Below, one piece after another: positions 8,578-17,488 of a stretch of DNA of 57,546 bases. The DNA comes from Ignavibacteriales bacterium (lineage in GTDB: Bacteria; Bacteroidota; Ignavibacteria; T3Sed10-11): contig PWXV01000111.1 in assembly GCA_003568415.1 (NCBI GenBank), forward strand, positions 1 to 57,546, read 5' to 3'. The translations under genes were made by a program, and so were the position numbers. The notes under the pieces were generated by a model. The model was given only the letters and a program-made list of their open reading frames with translations. It ran no database searches and was not told where the DNA came from. How positions within the stretch are numbered: the first letter of the stretch is position 1; every line of letters begins with the position of its first letter.

Positions 8578-9396
8578 ATGCCACCGGGAAATCGTAAACT
8601 TAAAAATGTTCTTGATGACCTTAAACGGGTAGAGGAACTGCTATCGAAACGGAAAAATGTCAATCTTTTTTTGGATTTTGACGGCACACTCACACCGATT
8701 GCTTCTTCTCCCGATAAAGTTAAGGTGCCTCAAGAAATCACCAGCATTCTGCAAAAGATACGAGAATTCGATAGAGTCTTTGTTTCAATTATAACCGGCC
8801 GATCGCTCGATAATATCAAAAGCGTTATTAATTTAAACGGAATCACGTATGCAGGCAACCACGGGCTTGAAATTAGCGGTGTAAAACGGACCGAAATTGT
8901 TCCCAATGCAGCGCAGGTTGTTAGAACCATAAATAAAATTTCGGAAGACTTAAATAAAGTTCTTCTTACCGTACCCGGTGCCTGGGTTGAGAATAAGTCT
9001 TTAACTGCAAGTGTCCATTATCGGTCTGTCCCGGCATCTCACGTCCCGGAATTAAATCGCCTTGTCGGGGAGATTACCGCCCGGTACATTGACCGGGGTA
9101 TTGTTAAACTGACTCGGGGTAAAAAGGTAGTAGAAATTCGTCCGAACCTTAATTGGAATAAAGGAAAAGCAGTTAAGTGGATGCAAAAGAATATGGCAAA
9201 GAAACGGGCAACGAATATCTATATCGGCGATGATGTAACCGACGAGGATGCATTTAAAGTCTTTGACGAATCGGCAGTTACCGTAAAGGTTGCCCGTGAT
9301 TCAAAAGTTAAAACTGAAGCTATATATTATGTAAATAATCCTACCGAAGTCCGTTACTTTTTACAATGGTTGTTGGATAAAACGAGTGCTTTATGA
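8578..9396 (+). CDS. otsB: trehalose-6-phosphate phosphatase
   Basis: A 272-residue HAD-superfamily phosphatase that releases free trehalose. The catalytic motif FLDFDGTLTPI (nucleophile D33, general acid D35), the second motif IITGRS, and the acidic motif GDDVTDEDAF late in the chain are all present, as is YAGNHGLEI, which is typical of trehalose phosphatases. AAGGAG 6 bases before the ATG is a good ribosome site. The stop overlaps the start of the DUF5752 gene by 4 bp, giving a coupled otsA-otsB-DUF5752 unit. Confidence 0.93.
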   Translation: MPPGNRKLKNVLDDLKRVEELLSKRKNVNLFLDFDGTLTPIASSPDKVKVPQEITSILQKIREFDRVFVSIITGRSLDNIKSVINLNGITYAGNHGLEISGVKRTEIVPNAAQVVRTINKISEDLNKVLLTVPGAWVENKSLTASVHYRSVPASHVPELNRLVGEITARYIDRGIVKLTRGKKVVEIRPNLNWNKGKAVKWMQKNMAKKRATNIYIGDDVTDEDAFKVFDESAVTVKVARDSKVKTEAIYYVNNPTEVRYFLQWLLDKTSAL

Positions 9397-10028
9397 ATAA
9401 TGTTTTTCGCTTTTTTACCGAACGAAGACTTGTGGAGGCAACGGGTCTGCGTGCCGTAACGGTACGTGATATGCTGGCGCATTTGAAAAAAGTGGGAGGT
9501 GCATCCATCTTTTACCATACCCACGCTTCCTATATCGAACATCATTTTGTCCGCCAGCGGTTCTATAACGATTTTGCCTCCTGGATTTCGGGGGCACTTC
9601 AGGAACATAAATTGGCCGAGAAGATTGCCGGCATCGATATGCTCGACTACACCACGATCACCGATTTGCGTAATGCTATTATAAAAACAATTACGCAAGA
9701 TCTGAATGAAAGAAAAGGTGAGCGTGCGCGAAAAGCCCCCCCGGGCGAAGAATTTCATTTTTGTAAAGCCAAGAATTTTGTCTTTCCGACGGGGATCGAA
9801 GCGCGAACGATTGATGAATTTTTTGAGTGTCTGCGTCATATCTCACCTTTATCGCTTTACTTTCATGTATTCGAATCTCGTCTGCGGCTCCAACGGACGA
9901 CCAGCGACTTTGCGGTATGGCTGACCGATATGGGGGCGCGGGATATAGCGGAGAAAATAAACAGGCTTGATCCCTACGCTTTTAATCTTGAAGAACTACG
10001 TGAACGTATCATTTCTTTATATAAATAA
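9393..10028 (+). CDS. DUF5752 family protein in trehalose operon
   Basis: A 211-residue soluble protein of two similar halves. Each half has a [KR]xFV/RFFTE-like start, a helix with L-x-H-L-K/R (AHLKKVGGASIFYHTHASYIEHHF and ECLRHISPLSLYFHVFESRLRLQ), and then a segment FAxWxxxMGAxxxAEKIxxxD/LD. The internal duplication spans roughly residues 4-75 and 115-195. I associate this fold with DUF5752, whose genes often sit beside trehalose or glycosyltransferase genes; its activity is not known to me. The start overlaps otsB by 4 bp, implying obligate co-expression. Confidence 0.75.
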   Translation: MNNVFRFFTERRLVEATGLRAVTVRDMLAHLKKVGGASIFYHTHASYIEHHFVRQRFYNDFASWISGALQEHKLAEKIAGIDMLDYTTITDLRNAIIKTITQDLNERKGERARKAPPGEEFHFCKAKNFVFPTGIEARTIDEFFECLRHISPLSLYFHVFESRLRLQRTTSDFAVWLTDMGARDIAEKINRLDPYAFNLEELRERIISLYK

Positions 10029-10058
10029 TATAAAATGTAATTAAGAGGAAGTTTTTCA

Positions 10059-11285
10059 ATGTCCATTTCCATTGAAGCATATCGCCCCATTGTCGGCACT
10101 CAGTTTATCGATGAGTTGTACCGTATTGCCGATCATATAAACGATAGAGCAATTCAACATATCAATTCAACACCGGTCGGGGGCGGTGTTGCCGAGATTT
10201 TACACCGTCTTGTACCGTTGACCAATGAACTGGGTGTTAAGGCCACGTGGGACGTTATAAAGGGCAGTGAGGAATTTTTTAATGTAACGAAAGCATTTCA
10301 TAATGCATTACACGGAAGTGGAAATGATATTACCGATGATATGTTTGAAATCTATCGCGAGACCACCCGCGATAATCTTAAATCGATGAATTTATACGGT
10401 GATGTCATAATGATACACGACCCTCAGCCGGCAGGATTGATCGCAAAAAAGGATGAGATCGGTAGAAAATGGGCATGGCGGTGCCATATCGATGTGTCGC
10501 AGCCGAATAAAAAATTGTGGTATTTTTTACAACAGTATGTAGATCAGTATCATGCATCCGTTTTTTCTATGCCCGATTTTTCACAACAACTACCGATTCC
10601 GCAATTTCTTATTGCACCATCTATCGACCCACTTGCCGATAAAAATCGAGACCTCGAGCAAAGTTTTATCGATGAAATCATCGAAAAATATGAATTAGAT
10701 CCTGATCGTCCGATCATAACCCAGATATCACGGTACGACAGATTAAAGGATCCTGTCGGTGTCATTCAAGCGTATAAAATAGTAAAGAAACGGTATGACG
10801 TGCAGCTTGTTCTTGCGGGCGGCGGGGCATCCGATGATCCTGAGGGAGCCGCTGTTTTGCAGGAAGCCCAGGAGATGGGAGCGGAAGATCCGGATGTTAA
10901 GATTCTTCTGCTGCCAGCGTACAGCGATAAAGAGATCAACGCCTTACAGCGTGCATCAACAGTTGTTTTACAAAAATCGATAAAAGAGGGATTCGGGTTG
11001 ACGGTCACTGAGGCGATGTGGAAACGCAAACCGGTGATAGGAGGCGCTACCGGAGGGATCCGCAAACAGATCATCGACGGTGTTACCGGGTATCTTGTGC
11101 ACACAGTAGAGGGTACCGCTCGACGAATTATAGATATTTTAAATAATCCCACCATGGCAGATGAATTAGCGCGGAACGCATATGAACATGTCAGGAATAA
11201 TTTCCTCCTCACCCGTCATTTGAAAGATTATTTACTGCTTATGATCGCGCTCGAACGCGATGGAAGCGATGTGATTGAGTTGTGA
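10059..11285 (+). CDS. treT: GT4 glycosyltransferase, trehalose synthase TreT-like
   Basis: A 408-residue GT-B fold enzyme. The N-terminal STPVGGGVAEILHRLVPL (glycine-rich donor loop), VIMIHDPQPAGLIA, WAWRCHIDVSQPN and PSIDPLADKN are blocks I associate with TreT, which makes trehalose from NDP-glucose and glucose in one reversible step. The GT4 EX7E region is visible as KEGFGLTVTEAMWKRKPVIGG. It follows the DUF5752 gene by 30 bp with an AGAGG ribosome site. TreT beside OtsAB gives a second, reversible trehalose route. The facing sugar ABC genes strengthen the link because TreT genes elsewhere lie in trehalose/maltose uptake clusters. Confidence 0.82.
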   Translation: MSISIEAYRPIVGTQFIDELYRIADHINDRAIQHINSTPVGGGVAEILHRLVPLTNELGVKATWDVIKGSEEFFNVTKAFHNALHGSGNDITDDMFEIYRETTRDNLKSMNLYGDVIMIHDPQPAGLIAKKDEIGRKWAWRCHIDVSQPNKKLWYFLQQYVDQYHASVFSMPDFSQQLPIPQFLIAPSIDPLADKNRDLEQSFIDEIIEKYELDPDRPIITQISRYDRLKDPVGVIQAYKIVKKRYDVQLVLAGGGASDDPEGAAVLQEAQEMGAEDPDVKILLLPAYSDKEINALQRASTVVLQKSIKEGFGLTVTEAMWKRKPVIGGATGGIRKQIIDGVTGYLVHTVEGTARRIIDILNNPTMADELARNAYEHVRNNFLLTRHLKDYLLLMIALERDGSDVIEL

Positions 11286-11383
11286 TATTGATTTTTGTTT
11301 TTTATCGCTTTATACTTACGGGAAACGATATGTTCGAATCGAAAATGTTTCGCGGTACATGATATCCGGAAAATGTAGCAGCG

Positions 11384-12217
11384 CTATCCTTTTACCGAGC
11401 CTGCCGTTAATCCCTGTACAATTCTCTTCTGTAGTATCAATACCATAAGTACAAGCGGAAGTGTTATAATTGTCGATGCGGCAAAGATTGTTCCCCACGG
11501 TACCTCATGCAATCCTGGAAACATAGTGATACCGACTGTTACCGTACGCATATGATTTGCGGTGTTGAAAATCAATGCAAAAAGAAATTCATTCCATGCA
11601 AATATAAAGACCAATATTGCGGTCGTTACCATCCCCGGTGCCGCGAGCGGTACGATGATGCGGTAGAATGATTGAAAGGGTGAGCAGCCGTCAATCAATG
11701 CAGCATCTTCCAGATCGGTCGGGAGTTCTCTGAAAAAGCTTGTTAATATCCATATGGTTAACGGCAGGGCAAAGGTTGTATACGGGAGTATTAATCCGGG
11801 ATAGGTATTTAATAAGCCGATATCCCGGAAGAATAAAAATAACGGACTGATGATAGCAACCTGAGGAAACATTGCAACAGCCAGCAATATACCGAGAAAA
11901 AGAGCCTGACCTTTAAACTTAAACCGCGCCAGCACGTATGCTGCAAATGATCCGATAATCAAACAGACAATTGTCGTTAATCCTGCAATGATAAGACTAT
12001 TTCTGAGGTACCAGTGAAACGGTACTCCGGCGGTAAACACATCCTTGTAATTTTGTGTATAGATCTGCTCCGGAAGTATAGAAGGAGGTGCCTGGAAGAT
12101 TTCGCCGGGACTTTTTACCGATGTTATTACCTGCCACACAAAAGGAAATACCATTAATACCACCGTAACGATAACGATAATTCCAAAGCCGATTTTTCCT
12201 TTGCGTGTTGATCTCAT
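11384..12217 (-). CDS. carbohydrate ABC transporter permease, MalG type
   Basis: A 277-residue inner-membrane permease with six hydrophobic segments and the cytoplasmic EAA loop (LEDAALIDGCSPFQSFYRIIVPLAAPG) that docks the ATPase. The reading frame is open further upstream to 12274, but the ATG at 12217 forms an ATGA overlap with the stop of the MalF-type permease and precedes a basic MRSTRKGK start of the first helix, so I prefer it. It forms a CUT1-type importer with the next two genes. No ATP-binding subunit is encoded nearby, so a shared MsmK/UgpC-type ATPase elsewhere is likely. Confidence 0.9.
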   Translation of the reverse strand: MRSTRKGKIGFGIIVIVTVVLMVFPFVWQVITSVKSPGEIFQAPPSILPEQIYTQNYKDVFTAGVPFHWYLRNSLIIAGLTTIVCLIIGSFAAYVLARFKFKGQALFLGILLAVAMFPQVAIISPLFLFFRDIGLLNTYPGLILPYTTFALPLTIWILTSFFRELPTDLEDAALIDGCSPFQSFYRIIVPLAAPGMVTTAILVFIFAWNEFLFALIFNTANHMRTVTVGITMFPGLHEVPWGTIFAASTIITLPLVLMVLILQKRIVQGLTAGSVKG

Positions 12218-13092
12218 TGCTGCCCTCTTGTTCCGATAAATTTTATATAGAGCACACTTATAATAATGACACAAACAAATGTTAATACCGACAGGGCTGA
12301 ACCGTATCCGAAATCAAGCGCGCCGAACATCGTTTTATATGTGTATAATGATAACGATTCGGTGGCATTGCCGGGTCCTCCTCCGGTCATAACAAAAATT
12401 ACATCAAATACTCTGAATGCATCGAGTGTTCTGAATAACAACGCAACAAGGAGCACCGGCCTGAGCAGAGGCAATGTTATAGTAAAGAACGTTCGTACTT
12501 TCGATGCACCGTCGATTTCACTTGCTTCATACACCTCACGCGGAATTACCTGTAAACCGGCAAGCAGAAGAAGTGCCATGAAAGGCGTTGTCTTCCACAC
12601 TTCGGTAACAATCACTGCTGTCCAGGCAAGTGCCGGTTCTGCAAGAAATTGTATATACTCGGGGATGATCCCCGTTCCGTACAGAATTGCATTGATGATA
12701 CCGGACTGATCGTTATACATCCAACGCCAGAGCATTGCCGCGACGACTGTCGGCATAGCCCACGGTATCAACACGGTTGCTCTGAGAATACCCCGAAAGC
12801 GCAGCGCGCGATCCATTAAAATTGCAATGATCATACCAAATACAAGTTCAAGTGCAACGGTTGAGACGGTAAAGAATATCGTGTTAAACAAAGCACCCAT
12901 CGCACGTCCGTCCTGAAAGAGCCGGATGTAATTTTCAAACCAGATAAAGCTCATTCCAAGATCGGGAAACTTAAGATTTATCTGATGCAGGCTTATGAAA
13001 AACGTATGAAGTATGGGATAGAGTGCGATCCCGAAAATTACGATCGCTGCCGGTGCGATGAAATAATAAGGAAGATATGTTCTTGATTTCAT
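12214..13092 (-). CDS. carbohydrate ABC transporter permease, MalF type
   Basis: A 292-residue permease with six to seven transmembrane segments and the EAA motif EASEIDGASKVRTFFTITLPLLRPVLL, as in the MalF/UgpA partners of CUT1 importers. It lies 25 bp downstream of the solute-binding lipoprotein gene and overlaps the second permease by 4 bp. It would carry a di- or oligosaccharide across the inner membrane. The trehalose synthases facing it make trehalose or maltose the best guesses for the substrate, but nothing in the permease itself fixes this. Confidence 0.9.
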   Translation of the reverse strand: MKSRTYLPYYFIAPAAIVIFGIALYPILHTFFISLHQINLKFPDLGMSFIWFENYIRLFQDGRAMGALFNTIFFTVSTVALELVFGMIIAILMDRALRFRGILRATVLIPWAMPTVVAAMLWRWMYNDQSGIINAILYGTGIIPEYIQFLAEPALAWTAVIVTEVWKTTPFMALLLLAGLQVIPREVYEASEIDGASKVRTFFTITLPLLRPVLLVALLFRTLDAFRVFDVIFVMTGGGPGNATESLSLYTYKTMFGALDFGYGSALSVLTFVCVIIISVLYIKFIGTRGQQ

Positions 13093-13117
13093 TCTGCTAT
13101 GGCAAATTAATTAATAT

Positions 13118-14383
13118 TCATTGACCGTACCGCCCGAATAATGCAAGGACCTCAGCATCGATCCGTTCAAGTGCTTCCCGAACGGATAGCCTGCCAAGGA
13201 GTGCACGGTGAATATTCACCTGCATGATATCCGATATCTGACTGTAATGGGGAGTGACCGGCCGTGGCCGTGCATTGATAAATACTTCGTATAAATCTTT
13301 GAAATATGGACTGCGTTCGAGTATATCTGGATCCTCATATAATGATATACGTGTCGGAAGGCGCCCGCCTTCTATTGAGAATTGTTTCATCTGTTCATAT
13401 TCCATAAAGAAGCGTATCAATTTCCAGCTTTCTTCCGGGTGTTCAGAAAATGATGATATACCGAGATTCCACCCTCCCAGCGTTGCTGCCTGTTTATCCG
13501 GCTCCTTTCCGGGTACCGGTGCTATCCCGATTTTTCCGGCAACATTTGAGCCGGTGGCAGGGTTATTGGCCAGTTCCCAGACATACGGCCAATTGCGAAG
13601 AAAGATAGCGCGCCCATCCTGAAATACGTGCCGGCTTTCTTCCTCTTGATAGGTAAGCACACCACGCGGTATAATGCCTTCAACCTGAATAAAATTAATT
13701 AACAGCTGAAGCGCTTCTTCGGCCTCGGGTGTTGCGATACGCCACCTGCCTGTTTCATCCCATACATCTGCACCGTGACTCCACAGAAATTCCATGACAT
13801 TGGTAATGAGGCCTTCGTATTGTTCGGCTTGGATCAAAAAACCGCTGAGGTGCGGGTAATCCTGCCTGATAGTAGAGACTATTTCGGTAAGCTCGTCCCA
13901 GGTCTTAGGTTCATCAAATCCGTATTCCTCTAATAAATCTGTTCTATAATATAGTAATCCCGCATCGGTGAACCACGGCAATGCGTATAATGAATCTTGA
14001 TAGGTACATGCTTCGATAGGACCCGGGAGAAAATCATCCATCGGTAGTTCTTCAACCAGATCATTGAGCGGTAGCAGCCAACCTGCCCGCGCGAACTCAG
14101 CAGTCCAGATTACATCAATTGCTATAACATCAATAGAAGCATCTTTACCTGCAAATCGAGTAACGTAGAGGTCATGTTGTAAAGATGCATCCTGCGGTGA
14201 CTCGACAACCTGTACGCGAATGTCCGGATGTTTTTCCTCGAAATTCCGGATGATCGAATGATGAGCCGCAGTCGGATCGCGGCCGACGTTAAAAGTAATC
14301 GTAGTGATATCGTTGTCTTCGGCGCATCCTATAAGGAGTAAACTGTAGACAACAATAAGAGCTATCAAACCTGAAAATTTCAT
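13118..14383 (-). CDS. sugar-binding lipoprotein of ABC transporter
   Basis: A 421-residue family 1 extracellular solute-binding protein. The N-terminus MKFSGLIALIVVYSLLLIGC is a lipoprotein signal with lipobox L-I-G-C and lipidated C20. TFNVGRDPTAAHHSIIRNFEEKHPDIRVQVVE and GKDASIDVIAIDVIWTAEFARAGWLLPL are the standard lobe-1 blocks of maltose/trehalose-type binding proteins, and LGGWNLGIS is the later hinge block. It sits first in the permease operon, 121 bp downstream of the TonB-dependent receptor. It hands the sugar to the two permeases at the outer face of the inner membrane. Confidence 0.9.
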   Translation of the reverse strand: MKFSGLIALIVVYSLLLIGCAEDNDITTITFNVGRDPTAAHHSIIRNFEEKHPDIRVQVVESPQDASLQHDLYVTRFAGKDASIDVIAIDVIWTAEFARAGWLLPLNDLVEELPMDDFLPGPIEACTYQDSLYALPWFTDAGLLYYRTDLLEEYGFDEPKTWDELTEIVSTIRQDYPHLSGFLIQAEQYEGLITNVMEFLWSHGADVWDETGRWRIATPEAEEALQLLINFIQVEGIIPRGVLTYQEEESRHVFQDGRAIFLRNWPYVWELANNPATGSNVAGKIGIAPVPGKEPDKQAATLGGWNLGISSFSEHPEESWKLIRFFMEYEQMKQFSIEGGRLPTRISLYEDPDILERSPYFKDLYEVFINARPRPVTPHYSQISDIMQVNIHRALLGRLSVREALERIDAEVLALFGRYGQ

Positions 14384-14417
14384 AATGATTTATGTTAGAT
14401 TTTCTGAATGCAAAGTT

Positions 14418-14467
14418 AGCGGAGTACGCAGAGAAAAAACTTTATATTCTCTGCGCCTCCGCATTTG
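14418..14467. repeat. palindromic CGCAGAG-type repeat
   Basis: An imperfect inverted repeat between the receptor and the binding-protein genes. GCGGAG plus CGCAGAG on the left mirrors CTCTGCG plus CTCCGC on the right, around an A/T-rich centre. The CGCAGAG core recurs in the longer 123-bp repeats at 39065 and 39690 and weakly near 32045, so this looks like a dispersed family. In this place it could also serve as an intra-operon stem-loop that lowers expression after the receptor gene. Confidence 0.6.
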
Positions 14468-14504
14468 ACAACCTTACATTAAATCTATAAATATTTTCAA
14501 CTAA

Positions 14505-17036
14505 TTAAAAGTCATACGATATAGAAAACTCCAGCGATCTCCCGAATATAGGTCGTCCGTTTGCAGCCAGCGGATCACGCGGATCGCCTTCTGTCAGACC
14601 GTCGGAATCATTCAGGTTATCAATGTGTAAATGAAATGCAAGACCACCCGGTGCCGAGATAACAGCGCCGGCATCGATTTTTGTATAACTATCCAGTTGG
14701 AATACATTGTCTCTCGAATCCCATCGTTTACCGACACTTCGCAAGGCCCCGTATACTGTTGCATTAAAATCACCAAGGCTGATATTATAGCTCGGTGCAA
14801 CACGGAGCTGCCAATCAGGTTGTCGCCAGATTGAATTCCCTTCGACATCCGGAGCCAGCGGTGCTTCTTTAATTTCTCCGCTCTGTAACGTTACGGCAGC
14901 ACGCAGCGTAAAGTCGCGATACAGGAGTGCACCATCAAGTTCAACACCTATAGTTTCGGTGTTGAGAATTGCAGCATCCCTGACCGCACCGACATCGCCG
15001 TCAAAGACGTCGACGTTATTTAGAAAACCGGTAGCAAAAAGACTGTATGAACCGGCATCATATTTTAAGCCGATCTCGAATTGAGTGAATTCATCTGCTT
15101 CTACTCTGCTCGCATCGTCGGGATCGACGCTGTAGGTACCTTCACGTATCATATCGAAATGCGGAAAGAGAAAGCTTCGTGAGGCGCGGCCAAAGATGCC
15201 GAATTCCTCGGTCAGATCGAAGTTGATCGCGGCGGTGGCTGACCAATCTCTTCCGTCCAGTGATTGCGCTATATCGGTCGTGCCGGTAGGAAAACCGGGT
15301 CCCATATCCACTGTATACTGTGTAGAAAACCATTCATAGCGGGCACCTAAATCAAGTCGAAGAGCAGGTGTGAGCTGCCACGAATCCGCTGCATAAATTG
15401 CAAATACTCTTGCATCGCCTGCAGATTGAATTCCGAATGCCCACGGGCCTCCGCCTCCCGCTTCTGCAACATCCTCGCTTGTTATATCCATCTGCAATCG
15501 ATCCCCATTCGCAACATTGTGAACAGGTATCTGGTTACCTATGGTCCAGAAATCAGTGGCAGACCATCGTGATTGATATACCCCGACGGTGATATCATGA
15601 CCTTGCCAGAGTGTAGACAAACTCAGGTCATTGGTAATAGATTCAAGATCTTTTAAGACAACCCAGTGACCGTAGTTCTGAATCCAATCCGAACCGCTCA
15701 GCTGGACGCCACCCCGTGTTTCTAAACTTTCCATATCGTGTGCATCTAAAAATGTCGATACTTGCACAGGATTACCTTCGGGTACGAAACCGAACGTATT
15801 GGCTTCACCGGAGGTGACGGATAAGTTATTCCTTATCGTCCAGCCGGCACCTATATCAAAATTTGCATTCAGACCACCAACGAGTCCCTTCCAGCCGCGG
15901 CCTCGGGAGAAATCAAATATTTGTGTATCACCGCCCTCATTAATTTGAAGTTCGCGGAATCGTGTTGCGTTTCCGAGTTGAGCAAAGGTGCCGGGATCGT
16001 TGCCTGTATTCAGAGCCATCGGTAAAACCCATTGTCCGTGGTCGTCGGTAAACCGTGCAAACGCATTCAAAACACCGTCATCGAAAACGCGGGTAAGCTG
16101 TACCGTTAGTTGTCCGCCGTTTTCGGCATTAAATTCCGTGTCGCGGATTCCGGGAGAGGTGCGTACATAGCCACCGACCATATAATACAAGCGATCAACC
16201 AACTCACCGCTGAGGATTCCATCAACCCGTTGTGTATTGTAATCGGAGGTTGTGTACTTTAATCGCCCTCGTGTAACCTCATCACCTCTTTTCAGATTAA
16301 AGTTCATAGTTAATCCGGATTCGGCGTTTGAAAATACCGAACTCGGACCTCCGCGAAGGGCTTCACCTGACTTCACTGTTTCATCAACGCGAAAGATTGA
16401 ACTTTGTTCAAAGAAGGAAAGTGTTTGCGCACCGTATATCGGTGCACCGTTAATCGACATTGTTACAAACGGTGCATCGCCGGGGGCCGGCAGGCCGCGC
16501 ACAAAAATATTTGCACCTGCAACACCTCCGGAACTTTCGGGCCAAACACCGGGTACGAGCTCGAGCAGATTTGCGGTACTCTGAGGTGAAAAGAGCTCGA
16601 TATCAGATGCCTCCATTGTGGTTATTGCAAAGCTTGCATCCCGTTTCCTGACACCCGCACCGCCGGGTGTACCGGAAATGATAACCTCATCCATCCGAAG
16701 GACATCGGAGGAGAGAGCGAAATCAAGTGGTACCGTTTCATCGGCTTCTACCGTTACAGTTCGTGATGAAGAACGATATCCTACTGCACTTGCACGAATC
16801 GTATGAGTTCCGACGGGAATGTTTCGTACTCTGTATGTTCCATCGGATTTTGCAGCGGCACCGATGAAGGTGTCTTCAATGAAGACATTTGCGAAGGCGA
16901 TCGGATTGCCGTCTTCGTCGGTTACCGTGCCCTCTATATGGCCTTCCTGGGCAAGTGCTGATGGAGTGGCAAATAAAAAAGTTGAAATCAGCAGGGCATT
17001 GATCAGTAGAAGTGTGTAAATCTTTTGAATTGCCAT
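14505..17036 (-). CDS. TonB-dependent receptor with carboxypeptidase-like N-domain
   Basis: An 843-residue outer-membrane receptor. After a signal peptide (cut near ALAQ, residue about 29) comes a carboxypeptidase-regulatory-like beta domain, HIEGTVTDEDGNPIAFANVFI to about residue 115. A plug domain (MDEVIISGTPGG...FAITTMEASDIE...NLLELVPGVW) and a long beta-barrel ending in FSISYDF with terminal Phe follow. It would take a ligand through the outer membrane using TonB energy. Its place upstream of the sugar ABC genes suggests it feeds that importer. No SusD partner is visible. GGGAGG 6 bases before the ATG is a good ribosome site. Confidence 0.92.
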   Translation of the reverse strand: MAIQKIYTLLLINALLISTFLFATPSALAQEGHIEGTVTDEDGNPIAFANVFIEDTFIGAAAKSDGTYRVRNIPVGTHTIRASAVGYRSSSRTVTVEADETVPLDFALSSDVLRMDEVIISGTPGGAGVRKRDASFAITTMEASDIELFSPQSTANLLELVPGVWPESSGGVAGANIFVRGLPAPGDAPFVTMSINGAPIYGAQTLSFFEQSSIFRVDETVKSGEALRGGPSSVFSNAESGLTMNFNLKRGDEVTRGRLKYTTSDYNTQRVDGILSGELVDRLYYMVGGYVRTSPGIRDTEFNAENGGQLTVQLTRVFDDGVLNAFARFTDDHGQWVLPMALNTGNDPGTFAQLGNATRFRELQINEGGDTQIFDFSRGRGWKGLVGGLNANFDIGAGWTIRNNLSVTSGEANTFGFVPEGNPVQVSTFLDAHDMESLETRGGVQLSGSDWIQNYGHWVVLKDLESITNDLSLSTLWQGHDITVGVYQSRWSATDFWTIGNQIPVHNVANGDRLQMDITSEDVAEAGGGGPWAFGIQSAGDARVFAIYAADSWQLTPALRLDLGARYEWFSTQYTVDMGPGFPTGTTDIAQSLDGRDWSATAAINFDLTEEFGIFGRASRSFLFPHFDMIREGTYSVDPDDASRVEADEFTQFEIGLKYDAGSYSLFATGFLNNVDVFDGDVGAVRDAAILNTETIGVELDGALLYRDFTLRAAVTLQSGEIKEAPLAPDVEGNSIWRQPDWQLRVAPSYNISLGDFNATVYGALRSVGKRWDSRDNVFQLDSYTKIDAGAVISAPGGLAFHLHIDNLNDSDGLTEGDPRDPLAANGRPIFGRSLEFSISYDF

Positions 17037-17065
17037 GGTGAACCTCCCAGTATAATGTTGTTAAT

Positions 17066-17126
17066 TTATCTGTAAACTAACACAGCGGAAAAAATTTCTC
17101 CCGACAACTGAGTATATCACCTCCTT
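17066..17126 (-). promoter_or_regulatory. extended Shine-Dalgarno and possible leader peptide upstream of receptor gene
   Basis: On the minus strand, 17116-17126 reads AAGGAGGTGAT, a full-length match to the 16S 3' tail, 80 bases upstream of the receptor ATG. The nearest start codon downstream is a TTG at 17107 that opens a 13-codon frame ending at 17066. It may drive a leader peptide or act as a ribosome standby site. No ATG is at normal spacing, so translation here is uncertain. Confidence 0.3.
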
Positions 17127-17255
17127 AAGACGTAACAATTATAGGATATTTAAGTTAAAAAAACAAGTTTTATTGAAATACTCTTGCCTAATATATGAAT
17201 ATAGCGCAAAATTTTTCAGTCATCTATCAGACAATTCACTGTTTTTTAAATTTGA

Positions 17256-17483
17256 TCTAAGTTGGCATTGTTAGTTTCGCGGAAATTGCGTACAGAACAC
17301 GGCTTGGTGAAAATTGCAAGAAATGATAAACCTGTGACATAGGGTTATGACTTCAAACAGACGAGTGGGATAAAACCTGAAAAATACTACCAGGCAGGAG
17401 GAACCGAAGACGTAGTCTTAACCCAATGGAATTGTCCGGATTGCTCACTTGAGCTCAAGAAACGGATTCGAAATGACAGCTAG
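17256..17483 (+). pseudogene. decayed small coding relic with zinc-ribbon-like end
   Basis: A plus-strand frame broken by one TAG at 17340. The part after the stop reads GYDFKQTSGIKPEKYYQAGG and then TEDVVLTQWNCPDCSLELKK..., ending at the TAG of 17481-17483. The part before it reads RKLRTEHGLVKIARNDKPVT. The composition is protein-like on both sides of the stop and carries a C-x2-C pair, suggesting half a zinc ribbon. No start with a ribosome site is visible. I do not recognise the family. It lies in the 452-bp gap between the receptor promoter and the exonuclease gene; the rest of that gap (about 17127-17255) is A/T-rich and shows nothing clear. Confidence 0.4.
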
Positions 17484-17488
17484 GACGG

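Noticed and set aside
12218-12274. Longer N-terminus for the MalG-type permease
   Set aside because: It lies wholly inside the upstream permease gene; the ATGA overlap at 12214-12217 gives a standard start.
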